A stretch of DNA of 35,919 bases from Syntrophomonadaceae bacterium (GTDB taxonomy: Bacteria; Bacillota; Syntrophomonadia; Syntrophomonadales; Syntrophomonadaceae). The stretch is from contig JAAYNQ010000136.1 in the NCBI GenBank assembly GCA_012520725.1, positions 1 to 35,919 on the forward strand. Reading direction: 5' to 3'. The notes beneath the pieces were generated by a model. It worked only from the letters and a program-made list of their open reading frames with translations, did no database searches and was not told where the DNA came from. Below are positions 27,432-35,821 of the stretch, piece by piece. Both the position numbers and the translations under genes were made by a program. Each line of letters starts with the position of its first letter. Position 1 is the first letter of the stretch.

Positions 27432-28004
27432 ATGCAAACACTAAAAGAAAAAATATTAACAGAAGGCAAAGTACTCAGCAACGATATTCTTAAGGTAGAT
27501 AACTTCCTTAACCATCAATTGGATGTTGATTTTATAAATGAAATCGGGCGGGAATTTGCTCGACGATTCAAAGAAGAGGAGATAAGCAAAATTCTAACCA
27601 TAGAGGCCTCGGGGATTGCAGTAGCAGCCCTTACTGCCCAGTACTTTAAAGTGCCGGTGGTATTTGCCAAGAAAGCTGAATCCAAAAATTTGGATGAAGA
27701 GGTTTATAAAAGTGAGGTTTTTTCCTTTACCAAGGATAAGAATTATTCCATTATGGTCTCCAAAAAGTATCTAAACCCGGAGGATCGAGTATTGATAATT
27801 GATGATTTTTTGGCCAATGGCCGAGCTGCCCTGGGACTGAAGGATATAGTGGAACAGGCGGGAGCCCGGTTGGTGGGCATTGGCATTGTGATTGAAAAAG
27901 GATTTCAATCCGGGGGCAAGATTCTGCGAAAATCCGGGATCCGGGTGGAATCACTGGCCATAATCAATACTATGTCACCCGGACATATCGTATTTCAGGA
28001 TTAA
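27432..28004 (+). CDS. xpt: Xanthine phosphoribosyltransferase
   Basis: Xpt salvages xanthine to XMP using PRPP. The 190-aa protein begins MQTLKEKI and ends in [10 protein letters not shown], as in the family. The PRPP-binding loop is [13 protein letters not shown] (120-132). Length is normal. ATG follows AAGGGGATA. The 161-bp upstream region shows no purine riboswitch of the Bacillus type. It contains a short CGGC/GCCG hairpin but nothing I can name. No pbuX transporter follows. Confidence 0.95.
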   Translation: MQTLKEKILTEGKVLSNDILKVDNFLNHQLDVDFINEIGREFARRFKEEEISKILTIEASGIAVAALTAQYFKVPVVFAKKAESKNLDEEVYKSEVFSFTKDKNYSIMVSKKYLNPEDRVLIIDDFLANGRAALGLKDIVEQAGARLVGIGIVIEKGFQSGGKILRKSGIRVESLAIINTMSPGHIVFQD

Positions 28005-28114
28005 ATTCCTGCAGCCAAGGGAAATTATTCATTTGCGCAGATCACATTTTCGTGTTAAAATTGGCCTCTAGGCAATACTTAAAGAACTTGAAAGAAAGCC
28101 TGGTAATAGTAAAA

Positions 28115-28120
28115 TATAAT
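28115..28120 (+). promoter_or_regulatory. -10 element upstream of the SRP RNA
   Basis: A perfect TATAAT lies about 15 bp before the predicted RNA start. The only TTGAAA nearby (28088-28093) is 21 bp away, too far for a normal spacer, so the -35 is unclear. Confidence 0.45.
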
Positions 28121-28134
28121 TGAGTAATTAAAAT

Positions 28135-28405
28135 TGCCGTGCTAGACGGGGAATTAGCGGTGCCTTGTAACCTGCAACCCGCTGCAGCAGGGTCGAATTC
28201 CTGTGCTGAGGGTATATCTTGTAAGGTCCGGCTTGAATAAGTGGCGTTGATGCTTGGGTCCTTCGCAATGAGACATCTCGAACCGTGTCAGGTCCGGAAG
28301 GAAGCAGCACTAAGGGATCCATCTTGTGTGACGAAGGGGAGCCTGGGTGGAGTTAACTGTTTAAGTAACGCTTGGAAGGTATATTCGAAGCCGGGTGCAC
28401 GGCAA
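28135..28405 (+). ncRNA. ffs: Signal recognition particle RNA, long Bacillus type
   Basis: About 271 nt. The ends TTGCCGTGC and GCACGGCAA pair to close the molecule. The domain IV core GTCAGGTCCGGAAGGAAGCA holds the GGAA tetraloop and the Ffh-binding loop. The Alu-domain start GTGCTAG...GCGGTGCC and the 3' segment AACTGTTTAAGTAACGCTT match the Gram-positive 6S-like SRP RNA, which includes an Alu domain. It lies immediately before dnaX, the common Bacillota order. After it, AGCAG/CTGCT followed by ATTTTTG near 28430-28465 may terminate it. Exact ends are estimates. Confidence 0.96.
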
Positions 28406-28609
28406 TATATTTTAATAAATAGTAGAAGACAAGCAGGTGTACGGGGTATAGCTGCTATTTTTGTATTTATTTCCCCGGCCCAACTTATATTTGACCGGGG
28501 CAGGAGCTATCATAGGAGCGATGGACCATATTTGAATTTTCAAGCAGGAAAAGCTTTATAGCAACCGAAATAAGATAATAAGTGCTTATAAACAGAAAGG
28601 AAGTTTAAT
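28406..28609 (+). other. Spacer between SRP RNA and dnaX
   Basis: No gene is evident. CCCCGG/CCGGGG (near 28473-28500) is an inverted repeat without a T-run. TTGAAT (28532-28537) and TTTATA (28555-28560), 17 bp apart, could be a weak dnaX promoter. The ribosome-binding site AAAGGAAG of dnaX ends the region. Confidence 0.35.
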
Positions 28610-30106
28610 ATGGCGTATTTGGCATTATATAGAGCATGGAGACCACAAATATTCCGCGATGTAGTGGGGCAGGAACAAATTGTGACTGCTTTGCAAAATG
28701 CCCTGGCCCAAAATCGGCTGACCCACGCTTATTTGTTCTCAGGCCCCAGGGGTACCGGCAAAACCAGTGTTGCTAAAATAATTGCCAAAGCCGTTAACTG
28801 TCTTGAGCCAAAAGAAGGAGAACCCTGCAATGAGTGCAGTTCCTGCAAGGATATCAAGCAGGGTAATTTCATGGATGTAGTAGAAATCGATGCTGCTTCC
28901 AATCGTGGTATTGATGAGATTCGAGAATTAAGGGAAAAAGTAAGAATAATGCCGGCTCAGGGAAATAAAAAAGTGTATATTATTGATGAAGTACATATGT
29001 TGACTACAGAAGCATTTAATGCCCTCTTAAAAACCTTGGAAGAGCCCCCGGAATCAGTTATATTTATTCTAGCCACCACTGAATTACAAAAAATACCGGC
29101 TACCATAGTATCACGCTGCCAAACCTACCAATTCCGCAGGATTACCGTAAAGGAGATAAAGCAGCGACTGGAGCAAGTGGCGGCTGCCAATGGCATTGAA
29201 ATCAGCCCGGAAGCGCTGGACCTTATAGCTCGCCGCTCCAATGGGGGATTAAGAGATGCCTTGAGCATTCTGGACCAGATATATTCTTACCAGGGTTCAG
29301 TAATTGACAAAAAGCACGTCTTGGACGTACTGGGTTTGGTGGATGATGCTTTTATGGCCGAGCTGATTGATGCTTTGCTGGCCAATGATGCCGGCAAAGT
29401 GATAAGATTAGTCAATACCGCGTTGGAGCAGGGTAAAGAGACCGGACAAATAGCCCGGGAGTGTGTGGTATATTTAAGGGAGTTGCTTTTGTATCTGGTT
29501 CTGGGAGAAAAGGCGCAAGAGATTTCTTCCTATCAAATTCCCCGGGAGATTCTAAAAGATCAAAAAGAGAAAGCCCAGGCCGGGAACCTGCTGCAGGCCT
29601 TGCGAAAAATGATGGATACTGCTGACCGCTTACGCTTTAGTGAGGGAAATCGCTTCCAGTTGGAGCTGGGCTTCTTGGAGATAGCCCAAATACTGAGTCA
29701 GGTAGAGAAATCTGTTCCATCTTTGGAGCAGACCGCAGCAAAGCCGGAATTGGCTCCAGCCGGAAAAAATAGCAAAAAAATAGAAGCCCGGGATGGCCTG
29801 TGGAAAAAGATTCTATTTAAAGTGAAAGAAAAACGGATACCTACTCATGCCCTGTTATCCCAGGGCAGCCTTTTGGGAATAAGAGAGGGTATCCTCTTCA
29901 TCGGATACAAAAAGAAATATAAGTTTCATAAGGAGAGAATGGAAGAGCCGGCTAACCGGGAAATACTACAAATGGCAATCCAAGAGATACTGGGACAAGA
30001 TCTGCAAATAACGTTTATTTTTATGGAAGACGAACAGTATAATGATATTGTTGTAAAAAAGGCCATAGAAATTTTTGGAGAAGAAATAATCGAGTTAAAA
30101 GATTAA
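28610..30106 (+). CDS. dnaX: DNA polymerase III subunit gamma/tau
   Basis: DnaX is the AAA+ motor of the clamp loader. The 498-aa product has Walker A GPRGTGKTS (45-53), a zinc module with Cys64, Cys73, Cys76 and Cys79, and DEVHM (126-130). It is shorter than the Bacillus protein: the tail after about residue 380 is brief and lysine-rich. No slippery heptamer producing a short form is obvious. It follows the SRP RNA and precedes ybaB by 12 bp, with recR next, the standard dnaX-ybaB-recR group. Confidence 0.97.
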   Translation: MAYLALYRAWRPQIFRDVVGQEQIVTALQNALAQNRLTHAYLFSGPRGTGKTSVAKIIAKAVNCLEPKEGEPCNECSSCKDIKQGNFMDVVEIDAASNRGIDEIRELREKVRIMPAQGNKKVYIIDEVHMLTTEAFNALLKTLEEPPESVIFILATTELQKIPATIVSRCQTYQFRRITVKEIKQRLEQVAAANGIEISPEALDLIARRSNGGLRDALSILDQIYSYQGSVIDKKHVLDVLGLVDDAFMAELIDALLANDAGKVIRLVNTALEQGKETGQIARECVVYLRELLLYLVLGEKAQEISSYQIPREILKDQKEKAQAGNLLQALRKMMDTADRLRFSEGNRFQLELGFLEIAQILSQVEKSVPSLEQTAAKPELAPAGKNSKKIEARDGLWKKILFKVKEKRIPTHALLSQGSLLGIREGILFIGYKKKYKFHKERMEEPANREILQMAIQEILGQDLQITFIFMEDEQYNDIVVKKAIEIFGEEIIELKD

Positions 30107-30118
30107 GGAGGAAGTAAT

Positions 30119-30448
30119 ATGCGCTTTAACCCTGGCGGAGGAGCCAATATTAACAAAATGATGAAAGAAGCAAAAAAAATCCAAGCCCGCATTGCCGAAA
30201 TGCAACAAGAACTAGAAAATCGGGAATTCGAAGCTTCTTCGGGAGGTGGAGCAGTTGTAGCCAAGGTCAGCGGAAAGCAGCAGCTAGTATCTTTGAAAAT
30301 ACTGCCGGAAGCAGTGGATGTAGACGATATTGAAATGTTGGAAGATATGATACTGGCTGCGGTTAATGAAGCAATTAAAGTTTCCCAGGAAACAGTGTCC
30401 CAGGAGATGGCTAAAATAACCGGGGGCTTAAACATACCGGGCATTTAA
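30119..30448 (+). CDS. Nucleoid-associated protein YbaB/EbfC
   Basis: This 109-aa protein of the YbaB/EbfC family forms tweezer-like dimers that bind DNA. The N-terminal helix contains NKMMKEAKKIQARIAEMQ, the family core. The GGGAVVAKVSGKQQLVSLKI strand segment follows. It starts 12 bp after dnaX with AAGGAGG upstream and is followed by recR. Length is normal. Confidence 0.95.
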   Translation: MRFNPGGGANINKMMKEAKKIQARIAEMQQELENREFEASSGGGAVVAKVSGKQQLVSLKILPEAVDVDDIEMLEDMILAAVNEAIKVSQETVSQEMAKITGGLNIPGI

Positions 30449-30507
30449 GCTAGTGGGGAAAATTGGGTATTAAAGATTGATTCCATGATAACAGGAGGTC
30501 ATTAGAG

Positions 30508-31101
30508 TTGAAACTGGCCCAATCCCTTCAGGTGTTAATAGATGAATTATTGAAACTGCCGAGCATAGGACCCAAATCAGCTCAAAGGCTGGCTATGTTT
30601 ATATTAAAATTACCTGATGATGAGGCCAGACAACTGGCATTTTCTATAATAGATGCTAAAAGAAAAGTGTTTCCATGTCCGAACTGTGGATATCTAACCG
30701 AGACCAGCCCCTGTGACATATGTATTGATCCCCATAGAGATGATACCCTTTTGTGTATAGCAGAAGGGGTAAGCGATGTTATGGCCATAGAAAGAACTGG
30801 TTTTAATGGCCGCTATTTTGTACTCAACAAGGAGTTCACCTTGTTAAAGGGGAGCGATATTGATCAAATAGATGTGAAGACCCTGCAGGAGCGAATTGCC
30901 CAAGGAGGGATACAGGAAGTCTTGCTGGCTCTAAATCCGGATATTGATGGAGAAGTGCTGGCCCGTTACCTGGCCAGGGTAATCAATCCCTATGGAGTTA
31001 AAGTGACTCGCTTAGCCCATGGCCTGCCTGTAGGTGGAGACATCGAATATACGGATGAAATAACCCTGAAAAAAGCCATAGAAGGCAGAAAGGAAATCTA
31101 A
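30508..31101 (+). CDS. recR: Recombination protein RecR
   Basis: RecR forms a ring clamp that works with RecO and RecF in gap repair. The 197-aa protein has a helix-hairpin-helix (PSIGPKSAQRLA), a zinc finger with Cys57, Cys60, Cys69 and Cys72, and a TOPRIM domain. The C-terminus has the RLAHGLPVGGDIEYTDEITL signature. The start is TTG with CAGGAGG upstream. A long imperfect hairpin follows at 31113-31160. Confidence 0.97.
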   Translation: MKLAQSLQVLIDELLKLPSIGPKSAQRLAMFILKLPDDEARQLAFSIIDAKRKVFPCPNCGYLTETSPCDICIDPHRDDTLLCIAEGVSDVMAIERTGFNGRYFVLNKEFTLLKGSDIDQIDVKTLQERIAQGGIQEVLLALNPDIDGEVLARYLARVINPYGVKVTRLAHGLPVGGDIEYTDEITLKKAIEGRKEI

Positions 31102-31112
31102 CATAAAACCTG

Positions 31113-31171
31113 CCCGGCCGGCATAGATTTTAAATAAACCTCGAATCTATTCGGCCAGGGGGGGAGTTTTT
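31113..31171 (+). promoter_or_regulatory. Hairpin overlapping the ribosome-binding site of the DUF2508 gene
   Basis: CCCGGCCG..ATAGATT (31113-31129) pairs with AATCTAT.CGGCC.GGG (31144-31160), broken by short bulges. The 3' arm runs into the GGGGGGAG ribosome-binding site (31158-31165), and TTTTT follows (31167-31171). It could act as a weak terminator of recR or as translational control of the next gene. Confidence 0.55.
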
Positions 31172-31438
31172 ATGGCTTTATGTTCCAGCATATGGAGCAA
31201 GGCCTGCAGTTTATTTAACTTAAAAGAAAATGAACTGCGGCCAGATCAGGATTTTTCGGAGGAGTATTTGATACAGCAGGCTCATGATGAGCTGCGTCAA
31301 GCTCAAAACTTGTTTGCTCATTTGGAGGAAACCGATATGGTCGACTATGCTATTTATAAAATAAAGGCCGCAGAAAAGCACTATGATTATCTATTAAAAA
31401 GAATTAAGCAGAAGGAAGGCAATACACTGAGGGGATAA
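31172..31438 (+). CDS. DUF2508 family protein (YaaL-like)
   Basis: This 88-aa protein of unknown function resembles Bacillus YaaL, found between recR and bofA there as well. It is acidic in the middle and carries the segment SEEYLIQQAHDELRQAQNLF followed by a helix ending HYDYLLKRIKQ. No membrane segment is present. Probably helical throughout. Its placement between recR and bofA is the main support. Confidence 0.85.
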   Translation: MALCSSIWSKACSLFNLKENELRPDQDFSEEYLIQQAHDELRQAQNLFAHLEETDMVDYAIYKIKAAEKHYDYLLKRIKQKEGNTLRG

Positions 31439-31468
31439 GAAAACTCATCATTGTAAGGAGAGATAGTC

Positions 31469-31735
31469 ATGGAAGTCATTAATGTGGTAATTGCCGCTTT
31501 ATTCACCTTGGTAATATTATACTTTATAGCACAATTGTTTCTTAAACCAATAAAGCTATTATGGAAAGTAGTATTTAATTCCGCGGTGGGATTGATCATA
31601 TTGCTGCTGATTAATGTAGTTGGGGCATCTTTTTCTTTTATGATCCCGGTTAACCTCATTACGGTTTTAATAGCTGGTTTTCTAGGTATACCAGGTGTCT
31701 TGCTATTAATATGTTTTCAGCTTTTTGTGGTGTAG
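31469..31735 (+). CDS. bofA: Pro-sigma-K processing inhibitor BofA family protein
   Basis: BofA in Bacillus holds the SpoIVFB protease inactive in the mother-cell membranes around the forespore. This 88-aa protein has two hydrophobic segments (about 4-25 and 36-58) and a third near the C-terminus (64-88). NSAVGLIILLLINVVG and the ending near the conserved IPVNLITVLIAGFLGIPGV match the family. ATG follows AAGGAGAG. Its presence points to a sporulating lineage. It is 30 bp after the DUF2508 gene. Confidence 0.93.
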   Translation: MEVINVVIAALFTLVILYFIAQLFLKPIKLLWKVVFNSAVGLIILLLINVVGASFSFMIPVNLITVLIAGFLGIPGVLLLICFQLFVV

Positions 31736-31784
31736 AATGCCCTCTACAGAAGCAGTTTAGATCTCAATTAATACCAGAAAAAAA

Positions 31785-31811
31785 AGAGGCTGTTAAGGCC
31801 TTTATTTTTTG
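31785..31811 (+). terminator. Intrinsic terminator after bofA
   Basis: AGAGGC (31785-31790) pairs with GCCTTT, and TTTATTTTTT follows. The stem is short, so it is moderately strong. The remaining gene-free stretch to 32035 contains only the promoter described next. Confidence 0.65.
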
Positions 31812-31950
31812 TTATATTTTTAAGGCGGACAGGCATCATAAAGCTATATATTGAATTCTTGGCAGCAGTAAAGTTCGGTCTGAAGCATAGCCGGGTATAT
31901 TATATCACAAACTTTAAATGTGAGTAATATTTCTTCAAATAAGATAAATA

Positions 31951-31980
31951 TTGACGCATAATTCGGTACAGCATTATACT
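31951..31980 (+). promoter_or_regulatory. Promoter of the P-loop/kor operon
   Basis: TTGACG (31951-31956) and TATACT (31975-31980) are 18 bp apart, about 56 bp before the P-loop gene. Confidence 0.8.
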
Positions 31981-32035
31981 ATATATAATCATCAGGTCTG
32001 AAGAGAATTGACCGGGGAGGTGGAATAGAATTGAA

Positions 32036-32701
32036 GTGAAGCGAAAAGAGAGAGTCTTGGAAGCGTATGTGGGAGAGTATGCCAGTGGCAAAAGTGAGAT
32101 TGCCATCAACCGAGCATTAGAACTAAAGAAACTTCAACACCAAGTAACCCTGGTGGATTTGGATATAGTAGAGCCTTTCTATACTCTCAGACCAATAAAA
32201 GAAGAACTGGAAAGCTATGGATTGAATATCATTGCCTATTCCAGAAAAGATAGTTTTGGTTTAGGGGAGACTGGAGCTATGTTAAATCCTCAAGCACGCT
32301 GGGCCTTGAGAGTAGAGGGAGATGTAATATTTGATGTGGGTTATGGGGTACATGGAGCCAAAACACTTAATTTGGTGGAGGGAGCAAAAGAAGCCGGGAT
32401 AAGGATTATGGCAGTAATAAACTACATGCGTCCGATGACCAACTCACTTGAGCGAATAAAGGATTATATTAAAGAGTTGGGTACCGTACATGCCATAGTA
32501 GCCAACACCCACTTGGGTGATGAGACTACTTTGGATATAATAATAAAAGGCAACCTGGAAATATTTGCAGCAGCCAGAGAGATGGATATACCTATTGCGT
32601 ATATTGCGGTAGAAGAAAAGTATAGAGAATTTATTAATAGGGAGGAGTTTTTAGTACCGGTGAAGTTTATAAACAGATATATGCCGGCTGCCATTTGGTA
32701 G
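32036..32701 (+). CDS. P-loop nucleotide-binding protein, MinD/CobQ-like, linked to kor genes
   Basis: This 221-aa protein has a Walker A loop GEYASGKS (13-20). A VDLDIVEPFYTLR segment (about 40-52) corresponds to the acidic motif of SIMIBI ATPases, and DVGYGVHG is a Walker B-like strand. The substrate is unknown. Similar genes lie upstream of ferredoxin oxidoreductase operons in other anaerobic Bacillota, to my recollection. The GTG start is chosen because TTG 32031 leads at once to a stop codon. AGGTGG ends about 13 nt upstream, which is long. korA-like gene follows after 90 bp. Confidence 0.75.
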   Translation: MKRKERVLEAYVGEYASGKSEIAINRALELKKLQHQVTLVDLDIVEPFYTLRPIKEELESYGLNIIAYSRKDSFGLGETGAMLNPQARWALRVEGDVIFDVGYGVHGAKTLNLVEGAKEAGIRIMAVINYMRPMTNSLERIKDYIKELGTVHAIVANTHLGDETTLDIIIKGNLEIFAAAREMDIPIAYIAVEEKYREFINREEFLVPVKFINRYMPAAIW

Positions 32702-32791
32702 CTTTTACTTTTCGATATTACCGGCTATAGGTCTTATCTGACTGCCAAAAATAGTTTCTTTGGTTTTTAGAATGGGAGGTGCGCAAATTAA

Positions 32792-33880
32792 ATGGATAAT
32801 ATAATAGGCGAACCAAAAAAGGCATTTATGACAGGAAATGAAACAGTTGCCTGGGCTTGTCTGGCGGCAGGCGCTGATATTATGTTTGGATATCCTATAA
32901 CTCCTCAAAACGAGGTTATGCATTATTGGACTCGTCTGGCTCCAAAATATAATAGAGGCTTTTTACAAACAGAAGACGAATTGTCAGCTGGATTCACTAC
33001 CTGTGGGGCGGTGCAAGCCGGGAAAAAAGCATTTACGGCTACAGCCGGCCCGGGAAATGTATTAATGCAAGAACCTTTTGGAATGGCAGAAGCCATGAGA
33101 TTGCCCTTATTAGCAGTAATACAGCAGCGCGGAGGGCCATCTTCGGGTACAGTAGTGTATTCCCAACAAGAAGTGACTCTAACCACCTATGGAGGCAATG
33201 GTGAAGGCCACAGAATAGTCTATTCCACAGCCACCCATCAGGAAATCTACGATTATGTAATCAAGGGTTTTAATACGGCGTGGAAATATCGTTTTCCCAC
33301 CTTTATATTAGGGGATGGTTATCAAGCCAAAATGAGAGAACCACTGGAAATGTATGATCCAAAGGATAAGGGGATAGAAATGACCCCAGCCTACCCGCTT
33401 ATTGGGGTTCCAGGCCAAATAGGGAAAGATAGGGAACCTCAGCATTTGTGTAATATATACAGCCTGGAAGAAGAATTATATGATGTAGTGATGAAAGTAG
33501 CAGCCGAATATGAAGCAATTGCTCCTGGATTAGTGGAATATGAATCCAAATACTGTGAAGGTGCAGAAATAATCATAGTTTCACATGGAGTAGTTTCAAG
33601 AGCTGCTGACGATGCGGTAAAAATATTACGGAACCAGGGAATAAAGGCCGGTTACTTCAGGCCCATCACCTTAAGACCCTTTCCCCAACAGCAATTGCGG
33701 CAGTGTATTGCACAAAGTAACGCTAAACAATTGTTGATAGCTGAATCTGCCTATGGACAGCTGGAAAGGTTGATCAAACAAGAAATATACGGAGAAACTA
33801 TTAAAATAGATAATTTGTTTATGCCCGGAGTAGGAATAATTGACTTTGACATCATTAATAAAGTCAAGAGCATTATATAG
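32792..33880 (+). CDS. 2-oxoacid:ferredoxin oxidoreductase, alpha subunit
   Basis: This 362-aa subunit carries the pyrimidine and core domains of the ThDP enzyme. Markers are TGNETVAWACLAAGADIMFGYPITP (split over residues 14-38), TATAGPGN and QRGGPSSGT. The enzyme oxidatively decarboxylates a 2-oxoacid to acyl-CoA and reduces ferredoxin, or runs in reverse. The four-subunit layout suggests a KOR/VOR/POR type; sequence alone does not fix whether the acid is 2-oxoglutarate, pyruvate or a branched-chain oxoacid. ATG follows GGGAGGTG. The beta subunit gene is 24 bp downstream. Confidence 0.92.
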   Translation: MDNIIGEPKKAFMTGNETVAWACLAAGADIMFGYPITPQNEVMHYWTRLAPKYNRGFLQTEDELSAGFTTCGAVQAGKKAFTATAGPGNVLMQEPFGMAEAMRLPLLAVIQQRGGPSSGTVVYSQQEVTLTTYGGNGEGHRIVYSTATHQEIYDYVIKGFNTAWKYRFPTFILGDGYQAKMREPLEMYDPKDKGIEMTPAYPLIGVPGQIGKDREPQHLCNIYSLEEELYDVVMKVAAEYEAIAPGLVEYESKYCEGAEIIIVSHGVVSRAADDAVKILRNQGIKAGYFRPITLRPFPQQQLRQCIAQSNAKQLLIAESAYGQLERLIKQEIYGETIKIDNLFMPGVGIIDFDIINKVKSII

Positions 33881-33904
33881 GGCAGGAAAGGAGGTCACAA
33901 AAGA

Positions 33905-34660
33905 ATGGCAATGCTTGCCCCAGCAACACCCAAATCATGGTATCTACCGTCCAAACCACACAAATTCTGTCCCGGTTGTGGGCATGGAATAACCTTAAAA
34001 GCCCTGGGAGAAGCGATAGATGAATTAGGCATACAGCAGAATACAATTTTTGGCTGTGATATAGGTTGTTCCCTTTTAGCCTGGAATTTTTTTGCTTGCG
34101 ATAGTACCCAAACCCACCACGGCAGAACCACCCCGGTTATGGTTGGAATAAAAAGAGCCCGTCCAGAATTGATAAGCATAGGATATATGGGGGATGGTGG
34201 AGGATATTCTATTGGCTCCCAACACCTTTTGAATTCAGCGGTACGTAATGAGAAGGTTACCCTGATATTGGTTAACAACACTAATTACGGAATGACGGGA
34301 GGACAGATGGCTCCTACTACCCTGCCAGGTCAGATTACCGAAACCAGTCCCTACGGTAGGGATGTAGAAGCTACCGGATACCCCACCCGAGGCCCCGAAT
34401 TTATTGCGGAGTTAACTCCCGAAGGAGCTTATGTGGCTAGAGCTACCGTTTCCAAATACAAACAACTGCGCAGGTTTATCCGTAACGCCATAAGAAATCA
34501 GATGGAAGGGAATGGATTCTCCTTTGTGGAAGTACTATCAACCTGTCCCACCAATTGGAGAACCAATGCCCAACAAACCTGGAACTTCCTGGAAGAGAAA
34601 ATGGAAGAGTATTTCCCAGTGGGAGAAATAAAAAATCCCCTAGGAAAGGGGGATAAATAA
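33905..34660 (+). CDS. 2-oxoacid:ferredoxin oxidoreductase, beta subunit
   Basis: This 251-aa subunit binds ThDP and a proximal iron-sulfur cluster. FCPGCGHG (21-28) holds two of the cluster cysteines, and CDIGCS adds another. The ThDP/Mg loop is GDGGGYSIG, with NNTNYGMTGGQ completing the diphosphate motif. Many homologues read GDGD where this has GDGG. ATG follows AAAGGAGG. The stop codon overlaps the start of the gamma gene by 1 nt (TAATG). Confidence 0.95.
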   Translation: MAMLAPATPKSWYLPSKPHKFCPGCGHGITLKALGEAIDELGIQQNTIFGCDIGCSLLAWNFFACDSTQTHHGRTTPVMVGIKRARPELISIGYMGDGGGYSIGSQHLLNSAVRNEKVTLILVNNTNYGMTGGQMAPTTLPGQITETSPYGRDVEATGYPTRGPEFIAELTPEGAYVARATVSKYKQLRRFIRNAIRNQMEGNGFSFVEVLSTCPTNWRTNAQQTWNFLEEKMEEYFPVGEIKNPLGKGDK

Positions 34661-35247
34661 TGTCCTTAATCAGAATAGCACTGGCCGGAGAAGGCGGACA
34701 GGGAGTTCAATCAGTTGCCGAGATATTAACCGAAGCTGCCTATAATGAAAACCAACAGACAATATACATTCCCAACTTTGGCCTGGAGCAGAGAGGCGGA
34801 GTGTCCATAGCTTTTATCCAATTTAGTGATAAACGCATTGGCGCTCCTAAATTCAATAAAGCCGATGCGGTTATTGCCTTAAGCGGCCGAGCCATTGGCA
34901 GGACAGCAGGATATTCTGATCAAAATACCTTGTTCGTGTATGACAGTGGATTTGATTTTGATAAAGAAGAATTACCTAAGGAGGCCAAAAAAATAATAGC
35001 CCTTCCGGCAGTAGATACCGCTAACCGGGTGCTCCACCCCAAGGTATTCAATATAATCATAATGGGTGCAGTGATAGGATTAACCAAGGTAGTAAGTTTT
35101 GAGGCCGCCAAGAAAGCCCTGGAGCATAAACTGGGTCATAAATTTGAAAACAACCCGGATCTGAGAGACTTGAATTACAGAGCACTTGAAATAGGGAAAG
35201 AGATGGCAGAAAAATCTTTGCAGGAAGAGGTGGATAATAATGGTTAA
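34660..35247 (+). CDS. 2-oxoacid:ferredoxin oxidoreductase, gamma subunit
   Basis: This 195-aa subunit is thought to bind the CoA substrate in this family. The N-terminus IALAGEGGQGVQSVAEILTEAA contains the conserved GEGGQG loop. The protein lacks metal-binding cysteine clusters. Its gene overlaps both neighbours (1 nt with beta, 8 nt with the ferredoxin gene), implying coupled translation of a single complex. Confidence 0.94.
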   Translation: MSLIRIALAGEGGQGVQSVAEILTEAAYNENQQTIYIPNFGLEQRGGVSIAFIQFSDKRIGAPKFNKADAVIALSGRAIGRTAGYSDQNTLFVYDSGFDFDKEELPKEAKKIIALPAVDTANRVLHPKVFNIIIMGAVIGLTKVVSFEAAKKALEHKLGHKFENNPDLRDLNYRALEIGKEMAEKSLQEEVDNNG

Positions 35248-35512
35248 AGAGTTTAAGGCATTATCCATCCCCATGGAAAAAGCTAACTTCCATATATTCC
35301 CGGAATATTGTAAGGGCTGCGGTTTATGTAAAGAGAAATGTCCCAATGATGTTCTGCGCTGGTCTGAACGACTAGGATTATACGGAACACCGGCGGTAGA
35401 ACCAAAAGATGAAGAGAGTTGTATAGCTTGTATGATATGTGAAATGGTTTGCCCTGACTGCGCCATATATATAGAAAGAAAACCAAAAAAGAAGGTAAAG
35501 GCTGGTGGATAA
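35240..35512 (+). CDS. 2-oxoacid:ferredoxin oxidoreductase, delta (ferredoxin-like) subunit
   Basis: This 90-aa protein carries two [4Fe-4S] motifs: Cys24, 27, 30, 34 and Cys61, 64, 67, 71. An extra Cys74 follows. It conducts electrons from the beta-subunit site to soluble ferredoxin. The tail is lysine-rich. The gene overlaps the gamma gene by 8 nt and is followed by a strong terminator. Confidence 0.94.
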   Translation: MVKEFKALSIPMEKANFHIFPEYCKGCGLCKEKCPNDVLRWSERLGLYGTPAVEPKDEESCIACMICEMVCPDCAIYIERKPKKKVKAGG

Positions 35513-35538
35513 AACAGACTACTGTTCTAGCTGCTAGC

Positions 35539-35574
35539 AATAAACCCCCTATGATATATTATAGGGGGTTTATT
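35539..35574 (+). terminator. Intrinsic terminator after the kor operon
   Basis: A perfect 14-bp stem (35539-35552 with 35561-35574) with an 8-nt loop contains CCCCCTAT/ATAGGGGG. TTTATT forms the end of the right arm. The symmetry would let it work on either strand. Confidence 0.88.
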
Positions 35575-35707
35575 AACGCTTGAGGCTGGCTGTGGTCTCC
35601 TGTTCCCGAGATGGCAGGTAAAACAATAGGAGCAGGGAGAGGTGCGATGTGTGTCACCTACCTGTTCCTTAGGGTGACAGCATTAACCGGGTACTCTGAA
35701 TAGGCAG
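35575..35707. other. Intergenic stretch before the tandem promoters
   Basis: No gene is evident. TGTCACC (35652-35658) and GGTGACA (35673-35679) form a 7-bp hairpin with a 14-nt loop and no T-run. Confidence 0.4.
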
Positions 35708-35736
35708 TTGCCAAATGGAAAGGTACAGTTTATAAT
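35708..35736 (+). promoter_or_regulatory. Upstream promoter P1 of the final transcription unit
   Basis: TTGCCA (35708-35713), a 17-bp spacer and TATAAT (35731-35736). Together with P2 85 bp downstream it forms a tandem pair typical of stable-RNA operons. Confidence 0.75.
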
Positions 35737-35792
35737 AAATATGCTCGAAAAAAGCAGTATTATTCATCCCAGCAAAAAAAGAATAGTTCTTC

Positions 35793-35821
35793 TTGACAAT
35801 TAAGCTAGTGGATGATAATAT
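35793..35821 (+). promoter_or_regulatory. Downstream promoter P2 of the final transcription unit
   Basis: TTGACA (35793-35798), a 17-bp spacer and TAATAT (35816-35821). The upstream flank is A/T-rich, and the site is followed by a GC-rich start region. Confidence 0.88.

Noticed and set aside
28241-28561. 106-aa plus-strand ORF
   Set aside because: It lies mostly inside the SRP RNA, has no ribosome-binding site and no recognisable protein features.
31387-31659. 90-aa minus-strand ORF opposite bofA
   Set aside because: It is antisense to the well-supported bofA gene and lacks a ribosome-binding site.
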